Positions 35,277 through 44,673 are shown, numbered from the stretch's first letter. The stretch is 64,000 nt of DNA from Saccharofermentans sp. (GCA_024685385.1 JAIKVV010000081.1:34332-98331), one strand, 5' to 3'. The notes: generated by a model not told the origin, from the letters alone. Numbers and translations are program-made.

Positions 35277-36283
35277 TTATCGAACTCCTTTTTTATCTTT
35301 AACAGAGCGGCCCCGCAAGATGCTTCGAGATTTGCGTTGACCGCGAGAGCGGATCTTAATTCTTCAACGGCTGCAACGGATTTTCCGATCGTGCCTGCTG
35401 TAACGGAAGGATGCTCGGATATGAATCTTCTAATCCTGGGAAGATCCGATTCATATCTTATGTCAGCCGTAAGCTCAGCTCCTGAAACCTTGACTTTCAG
35501 GATGTCCTCCAAAGCTCTTACCATCAGGACGAGGATATCGTCGATACTGTCCTTATTCTCGGTGAAGAGCCTGAGTTTCTCGGTAAGAAGGTTTGTATAG
35601 GATACCACGGGGATGGCAAGTATCAAGTCCATGACATCGTCCTTAAGGTCCGAAAATACGGGGTCTTGTGCCAACGACATCGCCTTGCCGGGATTGCCGG
35701 AAGAAAACTCCACGGCTTCCTCTATCCTTGCATCCTCTATGTCTTCCAGCTTGTCCTTAAGGATCTTGCCGATCTCTTCGTCGCTATAGGGGAGCAATAC
35801 CAGATTGACGGATCTTGATCTGACAGTGCTGATTACCGAAGCATATGAAGATGTCGTCATGATGAATACTACAAAAGGCGGCGGATCTTCCGTCGGCTTC
35901 AAAAGGAGATTCTGCAAAGTCTCGGACATATGATCCAGATCCACGATGCAGACTTTCCTTGAAGAAAACTGGGGGCTTATGATGATGTCTTCAATGACAT
36001 CCCTTACCGACTCGGCCTTGATCTGCTTGCCGTCGCTCGACTCGAGCCTCAGGACATCAGGAAGCGTTCCTTCCTTCATATACTTGCAGCAGGAACACTT
36101 GCCGCATGCGCCGTCATCCGAAGGGTTCTCACATACGAGAGCCTGCGCGAATTCGTTGGCAAAAGACTTCTTGCCGCAGCCCACGGGACCGCTCAATATG
36201 TAAGAAGCCACGTGCGGAGCGCGGGCTTCGGATGCAAGCCTTGCCTTAAGCTTATCCTGTCCTGTCAGATCGGAGAATGCCAT
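35273..36283 (-). CDS. holB: DNA polymerase III delta' subunit
   Basis: The clamp-loader delta' subunit. The 336-residue protein has an AAA+ domain with SGPVGCGKKSF, a zinc module CGKCSCCKYM preceded by another Cys, and the segment STVRSRSVNL that replaces the SRC motif. Position between tmk and ricT is the classic Firmicutes order. The start overlaps the tmk stop by one base and uses GGAGG within the tmk end. Confidence 0.95.
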   Translation of the reverse strand: MAFSDLTGQDKLKARLASEARAPHVASYILSGPVGCGKKSFANEFAQALVCENPSDDGACGKCSCCKYMKEGTLPDVLRLESSDGKQIKAESVRDVIEDIIISPQFSSRKVCIVDLDHMSETLQNLLLKPTEDPPPFVVFIMTTSSYASVISTVRSRSVNLVLLPYSDEEIGKILKDKLEDIEDARIEEAVEFSSGNPGKAMSLAQDPVFSDLKDDVMDLILAIPVVSYTNLLTEKLRLFTENKDSIDDILVLMVRALEDILKVKVSGAELTADIRYESDLPRIRRFISEHPSVTAGTIGKSVAAVEELRSALAVNANLEASCGAALLKIKKEFDK

Positions 36284-36900
36284 CAGATAAGGCCCTCCAA
36301 ATGACTGAGTATCGCTTCTGCGGTATCTTCAGGGGACATCGTCCCGTCGATCTTAACTATTCTCGGAGACTTTTCCGCAAGTTCTAAATAACCTGCTCTT
36401 ACCTTCTCCTGGAATTCCATTCCCAGTTTCTCGATGCGGTCTTCTTCGCCGCGGGCAACGCGCCTTGAAAAAGCCTCTTCGGGACTTATGTCCAGAAGGA
36501 AAGTAATGTCGGGCTCAAAGCCTCCCGTTGCAAGTCTGTTGAGGTTTTCGACCACTTCGGAGCCCATGTTCCTGGCATAGCCCTGGTAGGCTGAAGTCGA
36601 ATCAAAGAATCTGTCACAGATGACGATCTTGCCTTCTTCAACCGCCGGCTTGATGACTTCAGATACGATCTGAGCCCTTGCAGCCTCGAAAAGAAGGAGC
36701 TCGGTCATGGGGATCATTCCGGTATTCTTTTTATCGAGAAGTATGTTCCTGATATTCTCGCCTATGACGGTACCGCCGGGCTCGCGCAAAAGGAGATGGT
36801 CCCTCCCCTTCTCTTTCAGGTAGTCAGTAAGAAAGCGGATCTGCGTGCTCTTGCCGCAGCCGTCGATCCCCTCGAATGTAATGAAACACCCTCTGCCCAT
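36283..36900 (-). CDS. tmk: Thymidylate kinase
   Basis: Phosphorylates dTMP to dTDP with ATP. The 205 residues include the P-loop FEGIDGCGKSTQ, the LLREPGGT motif and the ICDRFFDSTSAYQGYAR box (D-R-F in place of the usual D-R-Y), plus the LID Arg-rich RRVARGEEDR. It starts 4 bases after the disordered basic protein gene, so the four genes 37345 to 34419 form an operon. Confidence 0.97.
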   Translation of the reverse strand: MGRGCFITFEGIDGCGKSTQIRFLTDYLKEKGRDHLLLREPGGTVIGENIRNILLDKKNTGMIPMTELLLFEAARAQIVSEVIKPAVEEGKIVICDRFFDSTSAYQGYARNMGSEVVENLNRLATGGFEPDITFLLDISPEEAFSRRVARGEEDRIEKLGMEFQEKVRAGYLELAEKSPRIVKIDGTMSPEDTAEAILSHLEGLI

Positions 36901-36904
36901 AAGA

Positions 36905-37345
36905 TCAATCCAGTTTGATGTCCTTTATGGAAGATATCTCGAGATAGATCTCCTTGGTGATCCTTGCATTATCGGCACGGATATCATCCACGGTCTCTTC
37001 GTGTCTGGTCTTCTTCTTGACCTGCTGGTCCTTGAAGTTCCTGTCGCGCTTCTTCTTGAAGCCGCCCTCGGACTGACCTCCCTTGCCGTGTCTTGCTTCC
37101 TTGGGCTGGGACTGGATCTCGTTAACATTACGCTCTTCATCCTGAGGAGCTCTGTTATTCTTCTTCCTGTCCTCACCGCCCTTATGGTCGCGGTCGTTAT
37201 TATAGTTGCGCTTGCCGGAATAGTTCTTATTCTGTCTGCGCTTGCCGTTGTAGTTATTACGGTTACCCTTGTTCCGGTTCGCATTGTTAGCGTTATTGCG
37301 CTTATTGTTCTGCGGTTCCTGGTTTGCGTTCGTGTTCTCTGACAT
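36905..37345 (-). CDS. Asn/Lys/Arg-rich disordered basic protein
   Basis: A 146-residue protein of unknown function. Residues 1-115 are low complexity and strongly basic (NNKRNNANNANRNKGNRN, KKKRDRNFKD), and should be disordered and bind nucleic acid. Residues 117-146 (ETVDDIRADNARITKEIYLE and on) look like one ordered amphipathic helix. GGAGGTG precedes the ATG and a good promoter (37383-37411) serves it. It is first in an operon with tmk, holB and ricT. The opposite strand has a long hydrophobic frame that is only its shadow. Confidence 0.75.
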   Translation of the reverse strand: MSENTNANQEPQNNKRNNANNANRNKGNRNNYNGKRRQNKNYSGKRNYNNDRDHKGGEDRKKNNRAPQDEERNVNEIQSQPKEARHGKGGQSEGGFKKKRDRNFKDQQVKKKTRHEETVDDIRADNARITKEIYLEISSIKDIKLD

Positions 37346-37382
37346 TGAACACCTCCATAAAGTCTTTTTACTCTAAAGATTA

Positions 37383-37411
37383 ATTATAAATCTCTTCTTG
37401 CAATAACTCAA
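37383..37411 (-). promoter_or_regulatory. Promoter of the disordered protein-tmk-holB-ricT operon
   Basis: -35 TTGAGT (37411-37406) overlaps the folK stop; 17-base spacer; perfect -10 TATAAT (37388-37383). Confidence 0.75.
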
Positions 37412-37875
37412 ATCTCCAGTGTCCAGCCGATCTTTCTTACCGACTGGTCGGCATCTTCCGTCTTGTCCGGCGTCATGATGCCGAGATCTTCGAGAGGCCT
37501 TGTCACAAAAGCCCTCTCCTTATACCTCGGATGAGGTATCGTAAGTCTCTTGCTGTCGATCTTCTCGTCACCGTAGAATATGATGTCGATATCGATGGTC
37601 CTGGGGCCCCATCTCAAGGTCCTAACCCTGCCCAGTTCTTTTTCGATCCTGTTGACAAGATCCAGCAAGGCCTCGGGCTCAAGATCCGTCTTGATCCTGA
37701 CGCAGGCATTTAAGAATAAGTCCTGGTCTGTAAATCCCACGGGGGAAGTCTCATAAAGATCCGATCTTTCGAGACTTTCGACATGAGGGTCCTTTAAGAG
37801 CCTTCTCATCGCTTCAGTGATGAAAAACTCCCTGTCGCCTATGTTTCCGCCCAAAGAAAGGATAGCTTCAGTCAT
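37408..37875 (-). CDS. folK: 2-amino-4-hydroxy-6-hydroxymethyldihydropteridine pyrophosphokinase
   Basis: HPPK, which pyrophosphorylates the pterin before DHPS. The 155 residues have ILSLGGNIGDRE at the start, the Y-E-T-S-P-V-G motif, the signature RWGPRTIDIDIIFYG and IPHPRYKERAFV. All are intact. Its ATG overlaps the folB stop region (4 bases), giving the order folE-folP-folB-folK. Confidence 0.97.
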   Translation of the reverse strand: MTEAILSLGGNIGDREFFITEAMRRLLKDPHVESLERSDLYETSPVGFTDQDLFLNACVRIKTDLEPEALLDLVNRIEKELGRVRTLRWGPRTIDIDIIFYGDEKIDSKRLTIPHPRYKERAFVTRPLEDLGIMTPDKTEDADQSVRKIGWTLEI

Positions 37876-38225
37876 CTTTCTACCGTGACCTCCATAGTCT
37901 CGAAAACGCCGTCTATGGGCGCATCGGGCTTGCTTACGGTAACGGATACCTTATCGATCCCGTCAAATCTTAACTTGATCTCTTCTGCGATCCTGCCTGC
38001 CGCATGCTCAATGAGATTCATGGACTCCGTGCTTATTACGGCCTTTGCTATCTCAAACACTTCGGAATAGTCAACAGTATCCTCGAGAAGATCCGTTTCG
38101 GCGGCCTTTATGTGCTCAATATCCATTGCAACCGTGACAAGGTATCTTTGGGATATCATCTTCTCCTGCTCAAGGCAGCCGATGTATCCGTAAAATTCCA
38201 TGTTCTTTAAGACAATTCTGTCCGT
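37872..38225 (-). CDS. folB: Dihydroneopterin aldolase (probable ACG start)
   Basis: FolB cleaves dihydroneopterin to 6-hydroxymethyl-dihydropterin. The conserved body is clear: MEFYGYIGCLEQEK, DTVDYSEVFEIAK, LIEHAAGRIAEEI, VTVSKPDAPI. The first ATG (38201) would start inside the family consensus. Upstream, in frame, the codons read DRIVLKN, the normal FolB N-terminus, and just before them is ACG (38225-38223), 7 bases after GGAGG (38237-38233), which is part of a full GGAGGTGATC site. So the start appears to be ACG, giving 117 residues. A base error (ATG read as ACG) cannot be excluded. It overlaps folP. Confidence 0.88.
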   Translation of the reverse strand, partial: TDRIVLKNMEFYGYIGCLEQEKMISQRYLVTVAMDIEHIKAAETDLLEDTVDYSEVFEIAKAVISTESMNLIEHAAGRIAEEIKLRFDGIDKVSVTVSKPDAPIDGVFETMEVTVER

Positions 38226-39052
38226 AAGATCACCTCCTCTGCCAAAGCAAGATTGCTTGCCGCATCTTCGCCTTCGATATATAAGTCCATGTACTTTTCA
38301 AAAGGCTCGGGATCGTGGACCCTTATGGCTTCCGCTCCGTTTGCAACGGCTACCATGTTTACTACCCAGGTCGCATCTTTATCTTCGCCGAAATCAAGGC
38401 AGGAAATGAACCTTTTGCGCGAGCATGCATAGAGTATCGGAAATGATGCGGGATTAATGCCGGCAAGTTCCAATGTAAGACGCCTGTCTTCGGATCTTGT
38501 TGTTCCGAATCCGATGCCTGGATCGATCAGGATCTTATCTTCGCTGACACCTGCATCAAGGGCGATGTCAACGCTTCTTGAAAGGCTCTGCCTTGCATCG
38601 GCGATGACGTCTTTCCCGCCTTCGATGAGTCTCCTGTTATACATCAGAACAACATAAGCTCCGTTATCAGCTGCAAGCCTTCCTTTGTTGAGGCCTTCTG
38701 CATCCCTTAAACCGTTGATGTCATTAAGTATCCGGCAGCCTCCTTCTATCGCAGGCTTTGCAACATCGTATTTATATGTATCCACGGAAAGGAAAGCATT
38801 GCTGTCCTTCAGTTCCCTGATGACGGGAAGGATCCTGCCAAGTTCTTCTCCGGGAGTTATGATCTCATATCCGGGTCTTGTGGATTCGCCTCCGATATCG
38901 ATTATCGAAGCTCCCTTTGAGATCATGTCGTATGCATGTTCCACGGCCTTGTCCTGAGCGAGATAAAGCCCGCCGTCCGAAAAGGAGTCCGGCGTTACGT
39001 TTAAAATTCCCATTACGGAAGGTGTCCGGGATGAGAAGGTCATTGGGATCAC
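38207..39052 (-). CDS. folP: Dihydropteroate synthase
   Basis: DHPS condenses hydroxymethyl-dihydropterin pyrophosphate with p-aminobenzoate; it is the sulfonamide target. The 281-residue barrel has [15 protein letters not shown], the [12 protein letters not shown] loop, [17 protein letters not shown] and a final IRVHDP. The start is either the GTG at 39052, overlapping the folE stop (GTGA), or the ATG at 39043; GGGTGATC before the ATG slightly favours the latter, a nine-base difference. Confidence 0.97.
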   Translation of the reverse strand: MIPMTFSSRTPSVMGILNVTPDSFSDGGLYLAQDKAVEHAYDMISKGASIIDIGGESTRPGYEIITPGEELGRILPVIRELKDSNAFLSVDTYKYDVAKPAIEGGCRILNDINGLRDAEGLNKGRLAADNGAYVVLMYNRRLIEGGKDVIADARQSLSRSVDIALDAGVSEDKILIDPGIGFGTTRSEDRRLTLELAGINPASFPILYACSRKRFISCLDFGEDKDATWVVNMVAVANGAEAIRVHDPEPFEKYMDLYIEGEDAASNLALAEEVILRTELS

Positions 39053-39678
39053 CCGCTTATGCGCTGACGGTTGATCAGGGCCAAAGCCTCATTACGTGTC
39101 CTGGCGTCAGTCCTGCAGCCGCCTCTCATGGCTGATGTAACGGTCATGGATCCGGGTTTCCTGATACCCCTCATGGTCATGCAAAGGTGCTCAGCTTCGA
39201 TCACGACGCAAACCGATCTGGCATCGACTGCCTTCTCGATGCAGTCGGCGATCTCGGATGTAAGCCTTTCCTGTACCTGAGGCTTGCGGGACAAGGTGTC
39301 AACGACTCTTGCGACCTTGGAAAGACCTAAGATCTTGCCGTCTCTCGGAACATATACTACATGCGCTTTCCCGTGGAAAGGCAGAAGGTGGTGCTCACAC
39401 ATCGAATAGAAGGGAATATCGCCGATGAGGATCATCTCATCGTTGCCTTCTTCAGTGAATGTCTTGATGTCATCCTTGGTATTACGGTGAAGTCCCATGA
39501 AGATCTCACCGTACATCCTGGCCACGCGGACGGGCGTGTCCTGAAGGCCTTCCCTGGATGTATCTTCGCCTATAGCCTCGAGGATATCCTTAACGGCATT
39601 CTCTATCTTGGCGAAATCCATGTTTTCCCTGCTCTCTGCAGGAATGGTAAGATCGTTATCGTAATCGTGCATTGTCAC
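39049..39678 (-). CDS. folE: GTP cyclohydrolase I
   Basis: First enzyme of folate synthesis, making dihydroneopterin triphosphate from GTP. The 209 residues carry [13 protein letters not shown], the zinc and catalytic motif [28 protein letters not shown] and QVQERLT, then [14 protein letters not shown] with the other zinc Cys. A start at the ATG at 39678 overlaps the AraC regulator stop (ATGA). Translational coupling to a regulator is uncommon for folE. Confidence 0.97.
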   Translation of the reverse strand: MTMHDYDNDLTIPAESRENMDFAKIENAVKDILEAIGEDTSREGLQDTPVRVARMYGEIFMGLHRNTKDDIKTFTEEGNDEMILIGDIPFYSMCEHHLLPFHGKAHVVYVPRDGKILGLSKVARVVDTLSRKPQVQERLTSEIADCIEKAVDARSVCVVIEAEHLCMTMRGIRKPGSMTVTSAMRGGCRTDARTRNEALALINRQRISG

Positions 39679-40724
39679 TCCTCCGTATCCTTAAGACGCA
39701 TCCTCCTGTATTCCAGGGGCGTCATGTTCATGTATTTTCTGAATGCGACATTGAATCGCTGGGAACTTGCAAATCCCGAACCCGATGCCACGGCCGAAAC
39801 CTTGATGTCCTCACGGGACAAAAGTTCGCAGGATTTTTCAATCTTCTTCTTCATGAGATAGTTCATGGGACTGATCTTGTATCTTTCGCGGAAAGCTCTC
39901 GTAAAGTAACCCTGGCTCAAGAACACATAACCTGCAGCATCGCTGACATTGATGCCTCTGTCGTAATTATCGTCGATAAAGGTCTTGGCGAGCATGACGA
40001 GCTCATCGGTCTTGCCGGTCCTTACCTTGAGGTTCTCTTCCCACTTATGGCGCAAAGCCCTTGAGATATGGATCATGAGCTCTGTCGTCAAGGTCTGGAG
40101 CATAACGTCTTTGGAATAGAAATCGTTATTCTTCTCGACTACTATGCGCTCAACAACCTGGGAGATTATCTTCTTATCCCTGCCGGAGATGACGATATAA
40201 GGCTCTTTGTCTTCTGAGCTGCCGCTCATTCCGTCATCGGTATAATCGAGGAAGCTCTCGAGGGATACCTGTGACACATTGCCCGGGATCTCGACATTGG
40301 GTCCCGTCTTGAAATTCTCGTGGCCCTTGCCGGGAGTTATCTTGGCACCGTCCTCGTAGAAAGAAGAGGACGGGGTTGCCGTATTGGCAGCCTCATTCAT
40401 CCTTACGGCGCTCCTTCTGTCGGCGGCAAAGCCGAAATACAGGATGAACATGTCGGCCGATGTGGATCTTATGGTAAGGAAATGCCCGACCTGAGGCCTT
40501 ATTATGAGCATCTTACCCTTGTCTAACGTGACATCGTCACCGCCGATGTTCATCTCTATCTTGCCGTCGCGCATGCAGATCAGCTCATGACACCTGTGAC
40601 GGCTGATGCTCTGCTGCGGCTGGGTGGTGGCATAGGTGTGCTCGATCCCTTCGAGGATGACGGGGACCGATCCCGAAGCGGTAAGCATGCTGTTTTCGAT
40701 ATAGGTTTCTTTGTCGTTTACCAT
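39675..40724 (-). CDS. AraC-family transcriptional regulator with cupin domain
   Basis: A 349-residue regulator. Residues 1-110 form a cupin-like sensor ([32 protein letters not shown]), followed by a linker, and residues 245-345 are the double helix-turn-helix: [19 protein letters not shown] and [22 protein letters not shown]...TPLEYRR. The usual ligands are sugars or related molecules. It lies 16 bases after the sialate-esterase-like gene and is coupled to folE, so it may control both the carbohydrate-related gene and, by readthrough, folate synthesis. Confidence 0.92.
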   Translation of the reverse strand: MVNDKETYIENSMLTASGSVPVILEGIEHTYATTQPQQSISRHRCHELICMRDGKIEMNIGGDDVTLDKGKMLIIRPQVGHFLTIRSTSADMFILYFGFAADRRSAVRMNEAANTATPSSSFYEDGAKITPGKGHENFKTGPNVEIPGNVSQVSLESFLDYTDDGMSGSSEDKEPYIVISGRDKKIISQVVERIVVEKNNDFYSKDVMLQTLTTELMIHISRALRHKWEENLKVRTGKTDELVMLAKTFIDDNYDRGINVSDAAGYVFLSQGYFTRAFRERYKISPMNYLMKKKIEKSCELLSREDIKVSAVASGSGFASSQRFNVAFRKYMNMTPLEYRRMRLKDTEE

Positions 40725-40740
40725 AATGCTCCTTATGTCC

Positions 40741-42996
40741 TCAGATGAAATTGATGCTGTCGATATAGATCTCTCCTACCCTGTCGGGATCTTCGATCAT
40801 TATCTTGAGTTTAGACAATGATATAGGTCCTTCTTCTTCGTAGGGGATCTCTATCCTCTGCCATGAGAGCTGCTGCTTTATCTCGGCTTCGCCGAAAGAC
40901 GAAATGATCAGCCTCTTACGGCGCTGCTCGGGGTTAAATACGTTGATGACGATCTTGTCTGCTCCATATACGTTGAGAGGCGCAAACATGGACGCGTAAT
41001 CCAGTACGGGCTCGAAGCCGTAAAGGGATTTATCCGTCTGATATCTGATGTGAAGCGATGCGGCGCCGCTTGACTTGGTATTTACATCCGTTGCGATTAC
41101 TCCGTTGCCCTTGAAGGTACGGTATATGTCGAGCATCTCGAAGTTGGAATCCGGTGTGCGCTTGCCCACGAATTCGAGTCTGTCACACTCGGTAAAGGAC
41201 AGGTCAGGCGCAAAGAATGCAGCGTCCCTGTCAAATCTGAAAGGCATTACGGGAAGGTCTGCGACATTCCTTAAGACCGCATCGTGAGGGATGGGAGTGA
41301 ATCCGTAGGTGATACCTTCCACTTCCTCGATGTCATCGCGCCATACCATGACGCACATGCCGTAAAGGATCCTGGCCATGGCAGGCTTGAAGATCCTGTC
41401 AGGCCCGCATACGGCAAAGCCCCGAAGTTCAGTTTCTCCTTCGACCAACTTAAGCCCGTCGGAAAGGTTGGAGAATTTTAAGATCCTCTTGTTGCCTGCG
41501 ATCTCGACTTCGGAAACCTCGGGAGAAGATTTGCTCATCTTGGGCGAGAAATGAAGTCCCAGTGCTATGGTCGAAAGCCTCGTTCCGAGTGTGAAACTGA
41601 TCGTCCTGTCAGGCAGGAGCATGTCATGGAGGCTGACAAGACCCGAAGGCATCGTCAGTATCTTGGTGAAAGCCTGTATGTTCTCATTGAACTCGAGCAC
41701 GGAATAAGGATTTTCGAAATCGACATTCTTGGGGTGCATCGTCGCAAAGAGCATCGAAGGCATGAGTTCGTCGTTATATACCTGTCTGGGCTCGAAAACG
41801 GATGCCAGCGTTGCAAGCAGACCCATGAGATAAAGATCATATCTTTCGAACCTCAGTTCGCCCGCGTTAGGCGAGAAACAGAAGCCCCTTACTGCCATTC
41901 CGGACAGCGGATAGAGCTTCGTATTGTAAAGGATCGACATACGGAATCTCTTGGCTATGAAATTGCTGTCATCCTTACGTTTATCGGCTTTGTAGTGAAC
42001 TTCCGGAAGGAGATTGAATTCGAGCTTGGAAGCAGAACTTGCCGAAAGAGGCTCGTCCTTGGCCTTTTTCTTTGCTTCCTGCTCCTTGGATGTTGAAGGG
42101 AAATCAAGTTCCGGGGCTTCTTCTGCCTTGGGGGCAGGTTCACCCTTCAAAGCTGCCAGGCGCTTTTCTTTCTCAAAATCAAAATCTCCGTGCTTGCCGG
42201 CTTCCTTGATCTCTTTTTCGAGCTTTGAAGCCTCGGCTTTTCTGTTGTCGATCGAGATCAGCTCATTATATTTGTCCTGATCTATGTATAGTCCCGACTC
42301 GTAGACCATGTCCCTGAGAGCTTCAAGGTCATCCATGGCCTCGGGGCTGATCCAGTTGATTATCGTGGAATCGTCATAAGCCAGATCTATTACGCCCACG
42401 GGGTAATTGACCTGATCGCTCATGTTGTAGGCGAAAGCGAAGGCAGATGATGAAACTTCAGCCATTCTTGAAGTCTCGGTTACCTTAGTCCATGATCCGT
42501 CTCCCGGGCCTTCCAGAGGCTCGAAAGGATATTCGGTCAATTCTCCTCCGAGACCCGACCTTACGGGCGAGAAGAACCTTAAGTTGTTCATTATGTTGCG
42601 CTTGAGCGGCATCTTGGGCGCATTTGCTTCTTTCATAGGAACCGAAAGATAATCGGATCCCAGGAAGATCCATACGTCACCGCATCTTATGTCATTAAGG
42701 ACCACCTGATCGCTCATGCATTTGAAAGTAAAGGTATATGTATCCAGAGATGCCGTGTAGGCAGGGATCTCGAACTCGAAATCACCCTTGCTTCCCGTGG
42801 TGTATTCACGGCTGAAGATGACTCCGTAGTCGGTATCGAGCTTGGATACGCGTCTTCCGTCCGTAGGATCCTTGGTTATCTCAAGGGTTACGGTAGCCGT
42901 CGGAGCGGCTTTTGCCTTGACGCGGACGTTGACGCCCTGTTGAAAAACGGCCTTATCCCCCATCCAGGACGGCAAAATGATCGAATTCTTTTGCAT
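40741..42996 (-). CDS. Degenerate sialate O-acetylesterase-like protein
   Basis: A 751-residue homologue of the SASA family, by my reading over its whole length: N-terminal Ig-like region (ILPSWMGDKAVFQQGVNVRV), CGDVWIFLGSDYLSVPM where active enzymes have GEVWxCSGQSNMxxP, PVGVIDLAYDDSTIINWISPEA, then GFAVCGPDRIFKPAMARI and LRNVADLPVMPFRFD. The Ser of GQSNM is replaced (GSDYL) and the Asp-x-x-His-Pro region reads LLPDRTISF, so it should not be an esterase. A charged helical insert (about 255-325) is extra, and residues 615-751 look like a carbohydrate-binding jelly roll. There is no signal peptide. It may bind glycans or act as a scaffold. Confidence 0.72.
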   Translation of the reverse strand: MQKNSIILPSWMGDKAVFQQGVNVRVKAKAAPTATVTLEITKDPTDGRRVSKLDTDYGVIFSREYTTGSKGDFEFEIPAYTASLDTYTFTFKCMSDQVVLNDIRCGDVWIFLGSDYLSVPMKEANAPKMPLKRNIMNNLRFFSPVRSGLGGELTEYPFEPLEGPGDGSWTKVTETSRMAEVSSSAFAFAYNMSDQVNYPVGVIDLAYDDSTIINWISPEAMDDLEALRDMVYESGLYIDQDKYNELISIDNRKAEASKLEKEIKEAGKHGDFDFEKEKRLAALKGEPAPKAEEAPELDFPSTSKEQEAKKKAKDEPLSASSASKLEFNLLPEVHYKADKRKDDSNFIAKRFRMSILYNTKLYPLSGMAVRGFCFSPNAGELRFERYDLYLMGLLATLASVFEPRQVYNDELMPSMLFATMHPKNVDFENPYSVLEFNENIQAFTKILTMPSGLVSLHDMLLPDRTISFTLGTRLSTIALGLHFSPKMSKSSPEVSEVEIAGNKRILKFSNLSDGLKLVEGETELRGFAVCGPDRIFKPAMARILYGMCVMVWRDDIEEVEGITYGFTPIPHDAVLRNVADLPVMPFRFDRDAAFFAPDLSFTECDRLEFVGKRTPDSNFEMLDIYRTFKGNGVIATDVNTKSSGAASLHIRYQTDKSLYGFEPVLDYASMFAPLNVYGADKIVINVFNPEQRRKRLIISSFGEAEIKQQLSWQRIEIPYEEEGPISLSKLKIMIEDPDRVGEIYIDSINFI

Positions 42997-43039
42997 CAGT
43001 TATGACCTCACCTAAGCAATATGCCTGTATAACTGATTA

Positions 43040-43048
43040 ATTATAACA
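43040..43048 (-). promoter_or_regulatory. Extended -10 promoter of the esterase-like/AraC/fol operon
   Basis: TGTTATAAT on the minus strand (43048-43040), 44 bases before the start at 42996; no clear -35. Confidence 0.5.
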
Positions 43049-43093
43049 GATAATGACGATTCTTGCTCAGGCTGAGTGAGATAATCAGGTCCG

Positions 43094-43102
43094 TGTTATA
43101 AT
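43094..43102 (+). promoter_or_regulatory. Extended -10 promoter of the GT-C membrane protein gene
   Basis: TGTTATAAT (43094-43102). It places the transcript start near 43109, after the TTG codon at 43105, which supports the ATG at 43138 as the start of the gene. Confidence 0.5.
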
Positions 43103-43137
43103 GTTTGCGTATAAAACTCAAGCGGACGGACGATCAA

Positions 43138-44670
43138 ATGCTGACTTATTCGATTTTTGCTCTGATGATCACTTTGATATTCGGGTACCTGATGAGGAAG
43201 AAAGAGTCTTCCGGCTTCCATTTCGCAGATATTCCGGTAAGCATTATCCTTGCTCTGTCCATATCAGCCGGATTTGATACGAGTCCATTTTATAAGGGAG
43301 AACTTGAGCTGGATTCGGCGATCTTTGTTTATATCGCCGAAAGAATGCATGACGGCAAAGTCCCTTATCTTGATCTTTTCGATCACAAAGGCCCGGCTCT
43401 TTACTTTCTTGAATATGCCGGAACTTTCCTCGGCAAGACCGGAATATGGTTGATACTCACTCTGTCCCTGGCATTATCGGCCCTGCTGATCATATTCACG
43501 GTCAGGCTGTTTTTTCCCAGGCTGATCACCCAGTATTCCGCTGCCTTTTTCACGCTCATGACAAGCGAACTGTTCGTAAGTCTCTTCTGTGGCGGCAACT
43601 ACACGGAAACACTGGCATTGCCTGCCATATGCTATGCTTTCTTTGTCTTTTCCGGATTTCTCATAAGAGGACAGTACAAATCAAGGGATATCATACTGCT
43701 GGGAGCATCATTCATGTATGTTCTCATGCTCCGCGCTAACATGATAAGCGTATGGATCGTCTATGTCCCGGTCGTCATAATACATTTCATCATCAAAAAA
43801 CAGTTCTCCCGGTTCTTATCCTGCACCGGGCTTTTTGCCGCGGGAGCTTTACTTACGGCGATCCCTTACATCATCTATTCCTGCGTCACATCCAGTTTTA
43901 CGGATTACATGAGATATTACTGGAGATTTAACTTCGTATACACAGGTTCAACCTACGACAGCATCACTGCCGAAGGCAATCTTTTGTATTTTCTGATAGT
44001 GATCATCCCGGTCGCTCTGATCCTGATCATATCGCTGTTCAAGGGACTTAAGAACAGAGCCTATGTCATAAACCTGATCTTTATCGCCCTTTCTCTCATA
44101 ACGGCATTCATCAGCGCAAGGCCTTACAGTCACTACGTGATCCCCGTCCTTCCGGCTATGATCCTGCCGGCCGCATTCATGGCGGAAACCATATTTTCAG
44201 CCAGAATACCCGTTCTTCATGAATTCGATCCTAAAACCGTTCTCGTCCCCGGAATTATATGCTCCGTCGGACTTTGCTTTTTCGCAGTGACGCACGCCAT
44301 GACCATGACGGGATCAGAGCACATCATGACTCCCGACGAGAAAGAACTTGCAGAATACATAGAAAATGAAAGCACATCCGGTGACGATATATTGTTTGTA
44401 GGATTTCCCTGCACATACTATCTGTCATTTGACAGGAGCACCGGAAACAAATTCTTTTATCAGTATCCCGTGACTTTGAGCGAAGAACTGAATGATGAGT
44501 TTTTCGGTGAGATCAGTGAAACAAGATCATCGTTGTTGATAATCAATAACGGCGAATTCTATGGCAATACACCCTTGCACAAACTGAATGCAGCCTTGGA
44601 AAAGCAATTGCCGTCTTTGGGATACACCTTGGAAGATCACGGTTCTTTCCTTGTTTACAGATACGGATGA
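43138..44670 (+). CDS. GT-C (GT39-like) membrane glycosyltransferase
   Basis: A 510-residue protein with about eleven membrane helices. The first external loop has FYKGELELDSAIFVYIAERM and PYLDLFDHKGPALYFLEY, the acidic pattern of GT39-like polyprenyl-phosphate-sugar transferases. A C-terminal external domain of about 90 residues ends VYRYG. I start at the ATG at 43138: a TTG in frame at 43105 lies at or before the likely transcription start. Donor and acceptor are unknown. It converges on the DeoR gene with 3 bases between the stops, and probably serves the same envelope pathway as the minus-strand cluster. Confidence 0.78.
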   Translation: MLTYSIFALMITLIFGYLMRKKESSGFHFADIPVSIILALSISAGFDTSPFYKGELELDSAIFVYIAERMHDGKVPYLDLFDHKGPALYFLEYAGTFLGKTGIWLILTLSLALSALLIIFTVRLFFPRLITQYSAAFFTLMTSELFVSLFCGGNYTETLALPAICYAFFVFSGFLIRGQYKSRDIILLGASFMYVLMLRANMISVWIVYVPVVIIHFIIKKQFSRFLSCTGLFAAGALLTAIPYIIYSCVTSSFTDYMRYYWRFNFVYTGSTYDSITAEGNLLYFLIVIIPVALILIISLFKGLKNRAYVINLIFIALSLITAFISARPYSHYVIPVLPAMILPAAFMAETIFSARIPVLHEFDPKTVLVPGIICSVGLCFFAVTHAMTMTGSEHIMTPDEKELAEYIENESTSGDDILFVGFPCTYYLSFDRSTGNKFFYQYPVTLSEELNDEFFGEISETRSSLLIINNGEFYGNTPLHKLNAALEKQLPSLGYTLEDHGSFLVYRYG

Positions 44671-44673
44671 TCA

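Noticed and set aside
36845..37342. Plus-strand frame for a very hydrophobic 165-residue protein
   Set aside because: Exactly antisense of the Asn/Lys/Arg-rich gene, which has a ribosome binding site and promoter; hydrophobicity arises from complementing AAC/AAG/CGT codons.
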